Shown in pieces: positions 40,183 through 47,665 of a stretch of 64,000 nucleotides of DNA. The notes under the pieces were generated by a model. The model was not told the origin of the DNA. It saw only the letters and a program-made list of their open reading frames with translations, and made no database searches. Both the position numbers and the translations under genes were made by a program. Numbering within the stretch: the stretch's first letter is position 1; each line of letters opens with the position of its first letter. The stretch comes from Aldehydirespirator sp965204875 (GTDB lineage: Bacteria > Actinomycetota > Acidimicrobiia > Acidimicrobiales > Aldehydirespiratoraceae), in the NCBI GenBank assembly GCA_965204875.1, contig OZ242020.1, positions 248,001-312,000 of the forward strand, given 5' to 3'.

Positions 40183-41091
40183 GCCTGGGAGCGCCGGCTC
40201 CTAGAACTGGAGGAGGCGCAGCACGTCGGCCGCCTGCGGCGCAGCGTGCGGCGCATGCGCCACAACCGGCTGCTGCTGCTGGGATCGGCGCTCGGCGCGC
40301 TGGTGCTCGCCGCGGGGATACTGGGTCCGTGGTTGACCGGGGGCGACTACATCACCCAGGACTACTCGGCCATACACCTGCCGCCTCTGAGTGACGGCCA
40401 CATCTTCGGCACCGACGCGCTGGGCCGCGACATGGCGGTCAGGGTCTTCGTGGGCATCCGTGTGAGCCTCACGGTGGCGGCCGGCGTGACCGTGCTCGCC
40501 CTCGCCGCGGGCATCGTGCTGGGGATGCTGGCCGGCTACATGCGGGGCTGGACCGACCGGGCGGTGGGCGGCGCCGTCGACTTCATCTGGGGCTTCCCGT
40601 TGATCCTGCTGGCCGTGCTCTTCGCGGGCGGCATGGGCGGCGGGCTGGTGCCGGTGATCCTGGCCGTGGGCCTGGTCAACACCGCGGCCATAGCCCGGGT
40701 GGTGCGCGGCGAGGTACTGGCGCTCTCGCAGCGCGAGTTCGTGGAGGCGGCCCGGGCCGGGGGCTACTCGCCGATGCGCATCGTCTGGCGCCACATCTTC
40801 CCGAACATCCTGGCACCGGCCTTCGTTCTGGCCTCGTACTACGTCGCCGTGGCGGTGATCGCCGAGGCCGCTCTGTCGTTCATCGGGCTGGGCGCGCAGC
40901 CCCCCACTCCCAGCCTGGGCCAGCTCGTGGCCGACGGTCGCAACTTCCTGCGCCTCAACCACTGGGAGTCGACCATTCCGGGTGTGGCCATCGTGCTGGT
41001 CGTGCTCTCGGTGAGCCTCATCGGCGACGGGCTGAGGGACGTGTTCGACCCCCGCCTGCGCCACGAAGCCAAGTCGGTGGACAACCAGTGA
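40126..41091 (+). CDS. ABC transporter permease, DppC/OppC type
   Basis: About 321 residues from GTG 40126, the first usable start in frame after the substrate-binding protein stop. The N-terminal span (RLLLLGSALGALVLAAGILGPWL) is followed by the DppC signature HIFGTDALGRDMAVRVFVGIRVSLTVAAG. Five further spans contain the EAA loop for ATPase docking (EFVEAARAGGYSPMRIVWRHIFPNIL). It ends in LSFIGLGAQPPTPSLGQLVADG and RDVFDPRLRH. It forms the inner-membrane channel with the next gene, whose start overlaps it as GTGA. Confidence 0.9.
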   Translation: MGSDPQGTKPEASVEARRLAWERRLLELEEAQHVGRLRRSVRRMRHNRLLLLGSALGALVLAAGILGPWLTGGDYITQDYSAIHLPPLSDGHIFGTDALGRDMAVRVFVGIRVSLTVAAGVTVLALAAGIVLGMLAGYMRGWTDRAVGGAVDFIWGFPLILLAVLFAGGMGGGLVPVILAVGLVNTAAIARVVRGEVLALSQREFVEAARAGGYSPMRIVWRHIFPNILAPAFVLASYYVAVAVIAEAALSFIGLGAQPPTPSLGQLVADGRNFLRLNHWESTIPGVAIVLVVLSVSLIGDGLRDVFDPRLRHEAKSVDNQ

Positions 41092-42005
41092 AGCGCATCG
41101 CGGCACGCACCGTCTACACGCTGATCGTCCTGCTGCTGTCGTCGATCGCGGTGTTCTACGCAATCCGGCTGTCGGGGGGCGACGCCGTGTCCGCCCGGCT
41201 GCCGGCCTCCGCCTCCTTCGAGGAGCGAGAGGAGTTCCGCGAGCTGCTCGGACTCAACGATCCGATGCACGAGCAGTACTTCCGCTACATGGGGCGGCTG
41301 CTCACGTTCGATCTCGGCAAGTCCCTCACCAACAACGCCGACATATTCGACATGCTCGTCGAGCACGGCCGCAACAGCCTGGTGCTCGGGGCCGCGGCCT
41401 TCGCGCTCGTGTTCGCCATAGGGGTGCCACTCGGCATCCTCGCCGCGGTCAAGCGCAACAGCTGGGCCGACGGCGGTGTGATGACCTTCTCGGTGGCCGG
41501 CATGGCTGTTCCCAACTTCTGGCTGGCGCTGCTGACGGTGTGGCTCTTCGCGTCGACCCTGGGATGGCTGCCGTCGGCGGGATGCTGCAGCAACAAGCAG
41601 CTGATCCTGCCGGCGGCGGTGCTGGCCATGGAGGGGATCGCCCTCACCGTGAGGATGACCCGCTCGGCCATGCTGGAGAACCTCGGGCAGGACTTCGTGC
41701 GGACGTTGCGAGCGGGCGGGCTGCCGGAGAGGAGGATCATCGGCAAGCACGTGCTGCGCAATGCCATGGTGCCGATCATCTCGCTGGCCGGCCTGCGGAT
41801 CGGCCAGATCGTGGGGTACGCGCTGGTCGTGGAGACCATCTTCGGCTGGCCGGGACTCGGGCAGGTGCTGGTGAACGCGGTATTACGCCGCGATTACCCG
41901 GTGGCGCAGTTCTTCTCGCTGGTCTTGATAACGATCGTGGTCTTGAGCAACTGGCTGGCCGACGTCGGCTACACCGTGGCCAACCCCCGCCTCCGAAGGT
42001 CATGA
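41088..42005 (+). CDS. ABC transporter permease, DppB/OppB type
   Basis: 305 residues with six spans. The start GTG overlaps the DppC-type stop by four bases. DppB features: N-terminal span TVYTLIVLLLSSIAVFYAIRLSGGD, a periplasmic stretch LGLNDPMHEQYFRYMGRLLTFDLGKSL, the EAA loop QDFVRTLRAGGLPERRIIGKHVLRNAMVPI and the C-terminal ETIFGWPGLGQVLVNAVLRRDYPVAQ. Its stop TGA overlaps an ATG (ATGA) that opens a nine-codon ORF leading to the ATPase gene. Confidence 0.92.
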   Translation: MKRIAARTVYTLIVLLLSSIAVFYAIRLSGGDAVSARLPASASFEEREEFRELLGLNDPMHEQYFRYMGRLLTFDLGKSLTNNADIFDMLVEHGRNSLVLGAAAFALVFAIGVPLGILAAVKRNSWADGGVMTFSVAGMAVPNFWLALLTVWLFASTLGWLPSAGCCSNKQLILPAAVLAMEGIALTVRMTRSAMLENLGQDFVRTLRAGGLPERRIIGKHVLRNAMVPIISLAGLRIGQIVGYALVVETIFGWPGLGQVLVNAVLRRDYPVAQFFSLVLITIVVLSNWLADVGYTVANPRLRRS

Positions 42006-42031
42006 GCCCGCACCACGCAATGCCGCAATGA
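42002..42031 (+). other. Nine-codon ORF linking permease and ATPase genes
   Basis: ATG 42002 (overlapping the permease stop as ATGA) encodes MSPHHAMPQ and stops at 42029-42031, overlapping the ATPase start ATG 42028 as ATGA. GCAATGCCGCAATGACC contains a local repeat of GCAATG. Start-to-start distance is 26 bases, that is 3n-1. Both joints are perfect four-base overlaps. Confidence 0.65.
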
Positions 42032-43050
42032 CCGCTGCCCCTGCCACAGCGCCCGGTGCCGCCAACGACTCGGGCGGCGCACCCGCGCCCGTGCTGTCGG
42101 TGCGCAACCTGCATACCGCCGTCTCCACAGCAGAGGGAACCTTCGACGTGGTGCGCGACGTGTCCTTCGACATCTACCCGAACGAGGTGCTCTGCCTCGT
42201 CGGTGAGAGCGGCTGCGGCAAGACCATCACAGCGCTGTCGATCATGGGGTTGCTGCCCACCCCGCCGGTGCGGATCGACTCGGGCGAGATCCTCTTCGAC
42301 GGCCGGGACCTCACGACACTCTCTGAGCGCGAGATCCGCAGGGTCCGTGCGGAACGGATCTCCATGATCTTCCAGGATCCGCTCACCTCGCTCGATCCGG
42401 TGTTCACCGTGGGTCAGGTGATGACGGAGGTGATCCGCACGCACCGCAGCGTCAGCAAGGCCGAGGCCCGATCCATGGCGATCGAGATCCTGCGAGCGGT
42501 TGGACTGCCCGCGCCGCAGGACCGCTTCGACTCGTACCCTCACGAACTCTCCGGCGGGATGCGCCAGCGGGTGATGATCGCCGGCGCCCTGGTGCTCGAC
42601 CCGGAGATACTCATAGCCGACGAGCCCACCACCGCGCTCGACGTGACCGTGCAGGCCCAGATCCTCGAGCGGCTGCGCCTCGCCCAGCAGGAGCGCAACA
42701 TGTCGATGCTGCTGATCACCCACGACCTGGCGGTGGTGGCGTCGATCGCTGACCGTGTGGCTGTCATGTACGCCGGCGAGATCGTGGAGGAGGGACCCGC
42801 CGAGGCGCTGTTCGAGGACCCTCGCCATCCCTACACGCAGGGCCTGCTGCGGGCCCTGCCCAACGTGGGGCGCAGGCGCAGCGAGCTGGTGCCCATCCCG
42901 GGGCTGGTCCCGCCCATGCAGATGATGCCGCCCGGCTGCCGCTTCGCACCCCGCTGCAACCATGCGCTGGAGCGGTGCTGGAGCGAGCATCCCGCCCACG
43001 AGGTGTCCGATGGGATCGGGTTCCGCTGCTTCAACCCCCAACCGTTCTGA
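42028..43050 (+). CDS. ABC transporter ATP-binding protein, DppD/OppD type
   Basis: 340 residues. Walker A GESGCGKT near residue 60, Q-loop FQDPLTSLDP, signature LSGGMRQRVMIAGALV, Walker B ILIADEPTTALDV, switch His in LLITHDLAVV. The C-terminal oligopeptide-transporter extension has the four-cysteine Fe-S/zinc-like stretch CRFAPRCNHALERCWSEHP. An N-terminal Ala/Pro stretch precedes the domain. It energises import with the DppF-like protein encoded on the other strand at 45005. Confidence 0.93.
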   Translation: MTAAPATAPGAANDSGGAPAPVLSVRNLHTAVSTAEGTFDVVRDVSFDIYPNEVLCLVGESGCGKTITALSIMGLLPTPPVRIDSGEILFDGRDLTTLSEREIRRVRAERISMIFQDPLTSLDPVFTVGQVMTEVIRTHRSVSKAEARSMAIEILRAVGLPAPQDRFDSYPHELSGGMRQRVMIAGALVLDPEILIADEPTTALDVTVQAQILERLRLAQQERNMSMLLITHDLAVVASIADRVAVMYAGEIVEEGPAEALFEDPRHPYTQGLLRALPNVGRRRSELVPIPGLVPPMQMMPPGCRFAPRCNHALERCWSEHPAHEVSDGIGFRCFNPQPF

Positions 43051-43061
43051 GGGTCGCGGAC

Positions 43062-43967
43062 ATGGACAGACCCAAGCCAGACGGCGGCGGGCGCGATGCG
43101 GGCGCGGCCCTCGAGCCGTCCTGCCCAGTGGAGATCGCCCTCGCGGACGGGACCGTCCTGCGGGGCGTGGAGCATCCGGCCGACGGCCCGCCGCTGCTGT
43201 TCCTGCACGACCTCGGCGAGGACCTTGACACTTGGAGGCAGGTCGCGCCGGCGGTGAGGGCCGCGGGCTTCCGGGTGATCTGCTTGGAGCTGCGCGGCCA
43301 CGGCCTGTCCGATGGCGAACCGGATCCGGCCGCGATCGCCGACGACGTCACCGCTGCCCTGGCCGAGGTACGCGGCGCTTTCGGCCCCGCCGGGCTGGTG
43401 GTTTGCGGCACCGCGGCGCAGGTCGCGCTGGAACTGGGCAGCGAGCAGGGTGCTCCGGTGCACGCGCTGATCAGCCCGTCACCATCCAACGGCAGTGACC
43501 AGCGGACGCCTGTTACGCCCACGCCGACGACGCACACCGCGCCGGTGCCGCCCGCCGGCGCTGGCGACCCGACGGCAGGCACAGGCTCGACGCCGGCGGG
43601 GGTATGCAGGGCGACCAAGGCCCCCGTATCTGGCAGCGACGACCCGGCGACCGGCGCAGGCTCGCTGAAGGCCGGCGAAGGTGGAGCCGCGGTCTGCCAG
43701 AATGCGGGCGAGCGCTCGGCACGCTGCATGCGGGTAGTGTTCACAGGCGCCCAGGACGAGCCGGTTCACGAATACGTGCGCGCCATCCACCCGCGGCTTC
43801 GGGGACAGAACATGTGGATCTCAACCGGCAGCGCGCGGCGCGGAGCGGCCTTGCTGCGCGAGCACCCACACCTGATCGAGCAGCTGGTGATGTTCATGCG
43901 CCGCCATTTGACAGCACACCACCTGGCCTGGATCGCGCAGCAGACCAGACATCGCAAGAAGCTCTGA
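43062..43967 (+). CDS. Alpha/beta-hydrolase fold protein lacking the nucleophile serine
   Basis: 301 residues. The N-terminal part has the fold hallmarks GPPLLFLHDLGEDLDTWRQVAPAVRAAGFRVICLELRGHGLSDG. The nucleophile elbow, which should read GxSxG, reads VVCGTAAQVALE, without serine, cysteine or aspartate at that spot. Next comes a Pro/Gly/Ser/Thr linker of about 85 residues made partly of a 75-base repeat (43566-43713). The last part MRVVFTGAQDEPVHEYVRAIHP looks like the core strand before the catalytic His, followed by a positively charged tail (MRRHLTAHHLAWIAQQTRHRKKL). I infer a non-catalytic or divergent role. Ten bases separate it from the ATPase. Confidence 0.7.
   Translation: MDRPKPDGGGRDAGAALEPSCPVEIALADGTVLRGVEHPADGPPLLFLHDLGEDLDTWRQVAPAVRAAGFRVICLELRGHGLSDGEPDPAAIADDVTAALAEVRGAFGPAGLVVCGTAAQVALELGSEQGAPVHALISPSPSNGSDQRTPVTPTPTTHTAPVPPAGAGDPTAGTGSTPAGVCRATKAPVSGSDDPATGAGSLKAGEGGAAVCQNAGERSARCMRVVFTGAQDEPVHEYVRAIHPRLRGQNMWISTGSARRGAALLREHPHLIEQLVMFMRRHLTAHHLAWIAQQTRHRKKL
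43566..43713 (+). repeat. 75-base in-frame repeat inside the hydrolase-fold gene
   Basis: GACCCGACGGCAGGCACAGG at 43566 and GACCCGGCGACCGGCGCAGG at 43641 start two diverged units, 25 codons apart, in the low-complexity linker between the elbow region and the C-terminal strands. Confidence 0.75.
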
Positions 43968-44083
43968 TGAACCCTCCTAGCGAGCAGCCTCGAACGAGCA
44001 GTCCCCCAACGCTCCGCCGTGGGAACGACTGTGGGCTAGAACGGCCGGACAAGAACTCCCGACAACCAGAAAGGACAGCATCC

Positions 44084-44950
44084 ATGGACGTAGTGGACGG
44101 CCACCTGCACCTGTTCAAGGCGCTCAGCGACGAGTACCCACGAGCCGTTTTCGACAAGATGGCGCCGCCCGAGCGCCAGGAGAGCGCCGAGCGCCTCTTG
44201 ACGGCGATGGACGCGGCGGGAGTGGACCGGGCCGTCTACTGCGCCCTGTCCGAGCACGACCACTACCTGGCCGAGGTGCTCGCCGACCATCCCGGAAAGT
44301 TCGCCGGCGTCGCCGTCCACGACTTCACCGACCCCGACCCACTGGGCACGCTGCTGCGCCGCTGCGACGACGGCGTCGAGGGCATCAGGTTCTACGGGCT
44401 CGGAGGCAAGCCCGGCGCCGATCCGGAGTCGCTTGACGTGTTCGATGTGCTGTCCGGCATGCACGTTGCCGACCTGGTGGCATGGTTCTACGGGCCGGCG
44501 GAGCAGTTGGCACTTCTCGACGGTTGCCTGAGGCTTTTGCCCGGCCTCAAGGTCGTGCTCAACCATCTGGGCTTCCTGCCCGACATGCATCAGGAACTGC
44601 GGGTGGACGGCTACGGGCGGCCCCACTTCGATATGGCGCTGCCGCCGGCGGGCCTGGAAGCGGTTGAGGCGCTGGCAGCCGACCATCCCAGCGTCTACGT
44701 CCACTTCTCGGGCCACTACGCCTTCAGCGGCGCTGCCTATCCCTACCGGGACCTGCAGGAGACCACCGAGCGGATATACGCCGCCTTCGGTGCGGAGCGC
44801 ATGCTCATGGCCTCGGACTGGCCCTGGATCCGGGACAATCCGGGCTACCCCGAGACGCTGGGAGTGGTCGACCAGCTCCTCGGTGGCATCAGCGCGGCGG
44901 AGCGCGACATGATCCGCGGCGGCACAGCCATGTCGCTCTTCAACTTCTGA
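44084..44950 (+). CDS. Amidohydrolase-2 family metal-dependent hydrolase
   Basis: 288 residues, a TIM-barrel hydrolase or decarboxylase of the amidohydrolase-2 type: DGHLHLFKALSDEYPRAV (HxH at residue 7), VYCALSEHDHYLAEVLADHPGKFAGVA, VVLNHLGFLPD with the barrel histidine near 160, and MLMASDWPWIRDNPGY with the aspartate. The substrate is unknown; relatives include lactonases and aromatic acid decarboxylases. AAAGGA precedes ATG 44084. An in-frame ATG at 43967, overlapping the previous stop as TGATG, would add 39 non-homologous residues, so I prefer 44084. Confidence 0.82.
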   Translation: MDVVDGHLHLFKALSDEYPRAVFDKMAPPERQESAERLLTAMDAAGVDRAVYCALSEHDHYLAEVLADHPGKFAGVAVHDFTDPDPLGTLLRRCDDGVEGIRFYGLGGKPGADPESLDVFDVLSGMHVADLVAWFYGPAEQLALLDGCLRLLPGLKVVLNHLGFLPDMHQELRVDGYGRPHFDMALPPAGLEAVEALAADHPSVYVHFSGHYAFSGAAYPYRDLQETTERIYAAFGAERMLMASDWPWIRDNPGYPETLGVVDQLLGGISAAERDMIRGGTAMSLFNF

Positions 44951-45004
44951 TAGACGGCCGCCCGAAGCCCGATCACCCTGGCTGGGATAGCACCCTTGCG
45001 ACCC

Positions 45005-46144
45005 TCAGGTGACCTGCCGGGCCTCGGGAAAGTGGCAGGCGACCCAGTGGCCCTCGCTGATCTCGTCACAGGCGGGCTCCGTGGTGCGGCACACTTCCTG
45101 GTCGCGTCCGACATGGCAGCGCGTGTGGAAGCGGCAGCCCGAGGGCGGCTTCAGCGGGCTGGGCACATCACCCTCGAGCAGGATCCGCGGCCGGCTGCGC
45201 TCCAGCCTCGGATCGGGGACCGGCACCGCGGACAGCAGGGCGTGCGTGTAGGGGTGCATCGCCTGCGCGAACAGCCGCTCCGATGAGGTGCGCTCCACGA
45301 TCTTGCCCAGGTACATGACCGCGATGTCGTCGCAGACATGGCGCACCACAGCCAGGTCGTGGGCGATGAACAGGTAGGTCAGACCCAGTTCCTGCTGCAA
45401 GTCGTCCAGCAGGTTGAGAACCTGGGCCTGTATCGACACGTCCAGAGCCGACACCGGCTCATCGAGCACCAGGAACCCCGGATCGAACGCCAGCGCCCGG
45501 GCCACGCCGATCCGCTGGCGCTGCCCACCCGAGAACTCGTGCGGGTAGCGATCGGTGATGCGAGGGTTGAGGCCCACCAGGCGCAGCAGTTCCGCCACCT
45601 TGTGGTCCTGCTCGGCCCGTGTCATCGAGGTGTGCACCTTGAGCGGCTCGCGCAGCGTCTGGCCGACGGTCATGCGCGGGTTCAGCGAGGCGAACGGGTC
45701 CTGGAAGACGATCTGCATCTCGCGCCGCAGGCGGCGCAGGCCGCTGCGGCCGGTGGCGATGACGTCGATCCGCTCGGAGCCGCCGTCGTGGATCCGGCGC
45801 TGCAGCACGACCTCACCCGACGTCGGCTCGATCAGACGCAGGATGCAGCGGGCGGTTGTGGACTTGCCGCAGCCCGACTCCCCCACCAGGCCCATGGTGC
45901 GTCCACGACCGATGTCGAAGGAGACGCCGGCGACGGCGGACACCTCCCCCCTCTCACCGCCGAGCCAGCCGCCGCCCACCTCGAAGGTCTTGGTGAGCTC
46001 TCGCACCGAGAGGGCGGCATCGGCGACCCCGCCGTTCACAGGCCCCGAGTCCCTCCCAGACGCACCGCCACAAACGCCTCCGCCGATGCCACCGGCCTCA
46101 TCGCCGGATCCCGATGCTGGGACTGCCGGCTCAGAATCGCTCAC
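45005..46144 (-). CDS. ABC transporter ATP-binding protein, DppF/OppF type
   Basis: 379 residues on the opposite strand to the rest of the transporter. Walker A GESGCGKSTTA near residue 90, Q-loop VFQDPFASLNP, signature FSGGQRQRIGVARALA, Walker B FLVLDEPVSALDV, His switch IAHDLAVVRHVCD. The C-terminal peptide-transporter extension CRFHTRCHVGRDQEVCRTTEPAC is present. The first 45 residues are Gly/Ser/Asp-rich low complexity. It is probably the second ATPase of the importer at 38264-43050, needing coordinated expression from a separate promoter. A 54-base gap separates it from the convergent hydrolase. Confidence 0.92.
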   Translation of the reverse strand: MSDSEPAVPASGSGDEAGGIGGGVCGGASGRDSGPVNGGVADAALSVRELTKTFEVGGGWLGGERGEVSAVAGVSFDIGRGRTMGLVGESGCGKSTTARCILRLIEPTSGEVVLQRRIHDGGSERIDVIATGRSGLRRLRREMQIVFQDPFASLNPRMTVGQTLREPLKVHTSMTRAEQDHKVAELLRLVGLNPRITDRYPHEFSGGQRQRIGVARALAFDPGFLVLDEPVSALDVSIQAQVLNLLDDLQQELGLTYLFIAHDLAVVRHVCDDIAVMYLGKIVERTSSERLFAQAMHPYTHALLSAVPVPDPRLERSRPRILLEGDVPSPLKPPSGCRFHTRCHVGRDQEVCRTTEPACDEISEGHWVACHFPEARQVT

Positions 46145-46199
46145 CGCTGCGATGGTACTTCAGCGCCCCCGTCACGAAGGAACTCCAAGGTACTGGCAA

Positions 46200-46227
46200 G
46201 CCGGCTCTGGTTCGAACACGAGCCGGC
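46200..46227. other. Perfect 8-bp hairpin in a divergent promoter region
   Basis: GCCGGCTC (46200-46207) pairs with GAGCCGGC (46220-46227) around a 12-base loop. The 312-base region 46145-46456 between divergent dppF-type and imelysin genes also repeats CCGGCTCTGGTT at about 46201 and 46262. I considered a tRNA T-arm because the loop has GGTTCGAA, but no cloverleaf forms. Confidence 0.5.
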
Positions 46228-46384
46228 GGCGGGCGCGCGCCGAGCCCGGGCCCCGCGAACCCGGCTCTGGTTGCCGCACCGCTGCTGCCGCTGACGGCGG
46301 GGAGGACTCACAGATCGCGAGGTGACAGGTTCGCGGTTCATTGAAGGCGCGGCCAGTCTCCGGCGTTAGGACTTGAAGAACCAC

Positions 46385-46434
46385 TAGGTTGCCAATGTTG
46401 GTAAAGGTTGCCTAACATCGCTGCTATCCAATAG
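46385..46434 (+). promoter_or_regulatory. Possible DtxR/IdeR-like iron operator upstream of the imelysin operon
   Basis: AGGTTGCC occurs at 46386 and again at 46405, where it is followed by TAAC (AGGTTGCCTAAC, 46405-46416), close to half of the actinobacterial iron-repressor box AGGTTAGGCTAACCT. A small inverted repeat GCTAT/ATAGC (46422-46434) follows. The stretch is AT-richer than its surroundings and ends at a strong SD (AGGAGG) before the imelysin start. Iron control fits the operon content but the box is incomplete. Confidence 0.35.
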
Positions 46435-46456
46435 CTAACTACCGATAGGAGGTAGG

Positions 46457-47638
46457 GTGAAAAACCACAACTTGTCTAGGTCAGCGTGCCTCGGTGCGGC
46501 CCTGGCAGCGTGCATGGCGCTGATCACGATGTCGTGCGGGTCAGATGACGGCGGCCCCAGCGAGGCCGCGGCCAGCGACGCGGTGGCGACGTACGCAGCC
46601 GGCGTGCACGCCTCATACGAGTCGAGTCTGGCGTCCGCGCAGGCGATGGACGCGGCCATCGACCGGTTCCTGGCCGATCCGTCGGAGGCTTCACTCGCAG
46701 CCGCGAAGCGTGCCTGGCTGACGGCGCGTGACGACTACGGCCCGACCGAGGCGTTCCGGTTCTACGGCGGGCCCATCGACGACGAGGAGAGCGGCACCGA
46801 GGGACTGATCAACGCATGGCCGCTGGACGAGGCATACATCGACTACGTCGAGGGCGCCGCCCAAGCGGGCATCATCAACGATCCCGGCGCCTTCCCAACG
46901 ATTGATGCCAACCTGCTGGTCTCCCTTAACGAGCAGGGCGGCGAGGCCAACGTGTCCACCGGTTGGCACGCCATCGAGTTCTTGCTGTGGGGCCAGGACC
47001 TCAGCGTGGAGGGACCCGGCACACGGCCTGTCAGCGACTACACCACCGCCGCCAACGCCGACCGCCGGGGCCTGTACCTGCAGGTGGCCTCAGACTTGCT
47101 GCTCAATCATCTCACGGACCTGGTCGCCGCTTGGGCACCCGATCAGAGCAACTACCGGGCCGAGTTCGAGGCGCTCGACAACACAGAGGCACTGCGGCGG
47201 ATCATCACCGGAATCGGCGAGTTGAGCCGGGGCGAGCTCGCGGGCGAGCGCATGAACGTTGCATACTCGGAACGGTCCCAGGAGGATGAGCACTCGTGCT
47301 TCAGCGACAACACGACCGCGGACATAGTCGGCAACGCGAGGGGCATAGAGATGGTGCTTGCCGGCGAGTATCCCAGGGGCGTCTCAGGCACGGGGATACT
47401 GGATCTCGTTGACGCCGCCGACCCCGAGCTCTCCGAGCAACTCAGATCAGAGGTCCGTGCCAGCCTTGCCGCGGTCACGGCGATCCCGGCACCGTTCGAC
47501 CAGCACCTCGTCGAGGGAGCATCCGACAACGACCCCGGCCGAATGGCGGTCCTGCGAGGTATCGAGGCGCTGGAGAACCAGACCGACACCATCGTCTCTG
47601 CCGCGGAGGCCATCGGCGTGACCATCAACGTGAGCTGA
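46457..47638 (+). CDS. Imelysin family lipoprotein (iron-regulated protein A-like)
   Basis: 393 residues: signal sequence ACLGAALAACMALITMSCGSD with the lipobox cysteine at about residue 27, then a two-bundle helical domain. The imelysin GxHxxE motif is present as GWHAIEFLLWGQD near residue 173, and the second-half DEHSCFSDNTTADIVGNARGIE motif near 275. Such proteins sit on the cell surface and act in iron acquisition; the exact ligand is unsettled. The start is set by AGGAGG seven bases upstream. It leads an operon with a di-haem protein and a second imelysin. Confidence 0.9.
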   Translation: MKNHNLSRSACLGAALAACMALITMSCGSDDGGPSEAAASDAVATYAAGVHASYESSLASAQAMDAAIDRFLADPSEASLAAAKRAWLTARDDYGPTEAFRFYGGPIDDEESGTEGLINAWPLDEAYIDYVEGAAQAGIINDPGAFPTIDANLLVSLNEQGGEANVSTGWHAIEFLLWGQDLSVEGPGTRPVSDYTTAANADRRGLYLQVASDLLLNHLTDLVAAWAPDQSNYRAEFEALDNTEALRRIITGIGELSRGELAGERMNVAYSERSQEDEHSCFSDNTTADIVGNARGIEMVLAGEYPRGVSGTGILDLVDAADPELSEQLRSEVRASLAAVTAIPAPFDQHLVEGASDNDPGRMAVLRGIEALENQTDTIVSAAEAIGVTINVS

Positions 47639-47665
47639 TCCGTCAGATCCGAACCAGGCTGAGCA

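Noticed and set aside
46200..46227. tRNA fragment suggested by GGTTCGAA in a stem-loop
   Set aside because: Only one arm forms; no acceptor, D- or anticodon arm nearby, and the stem is a 12-base-loop hairpin.
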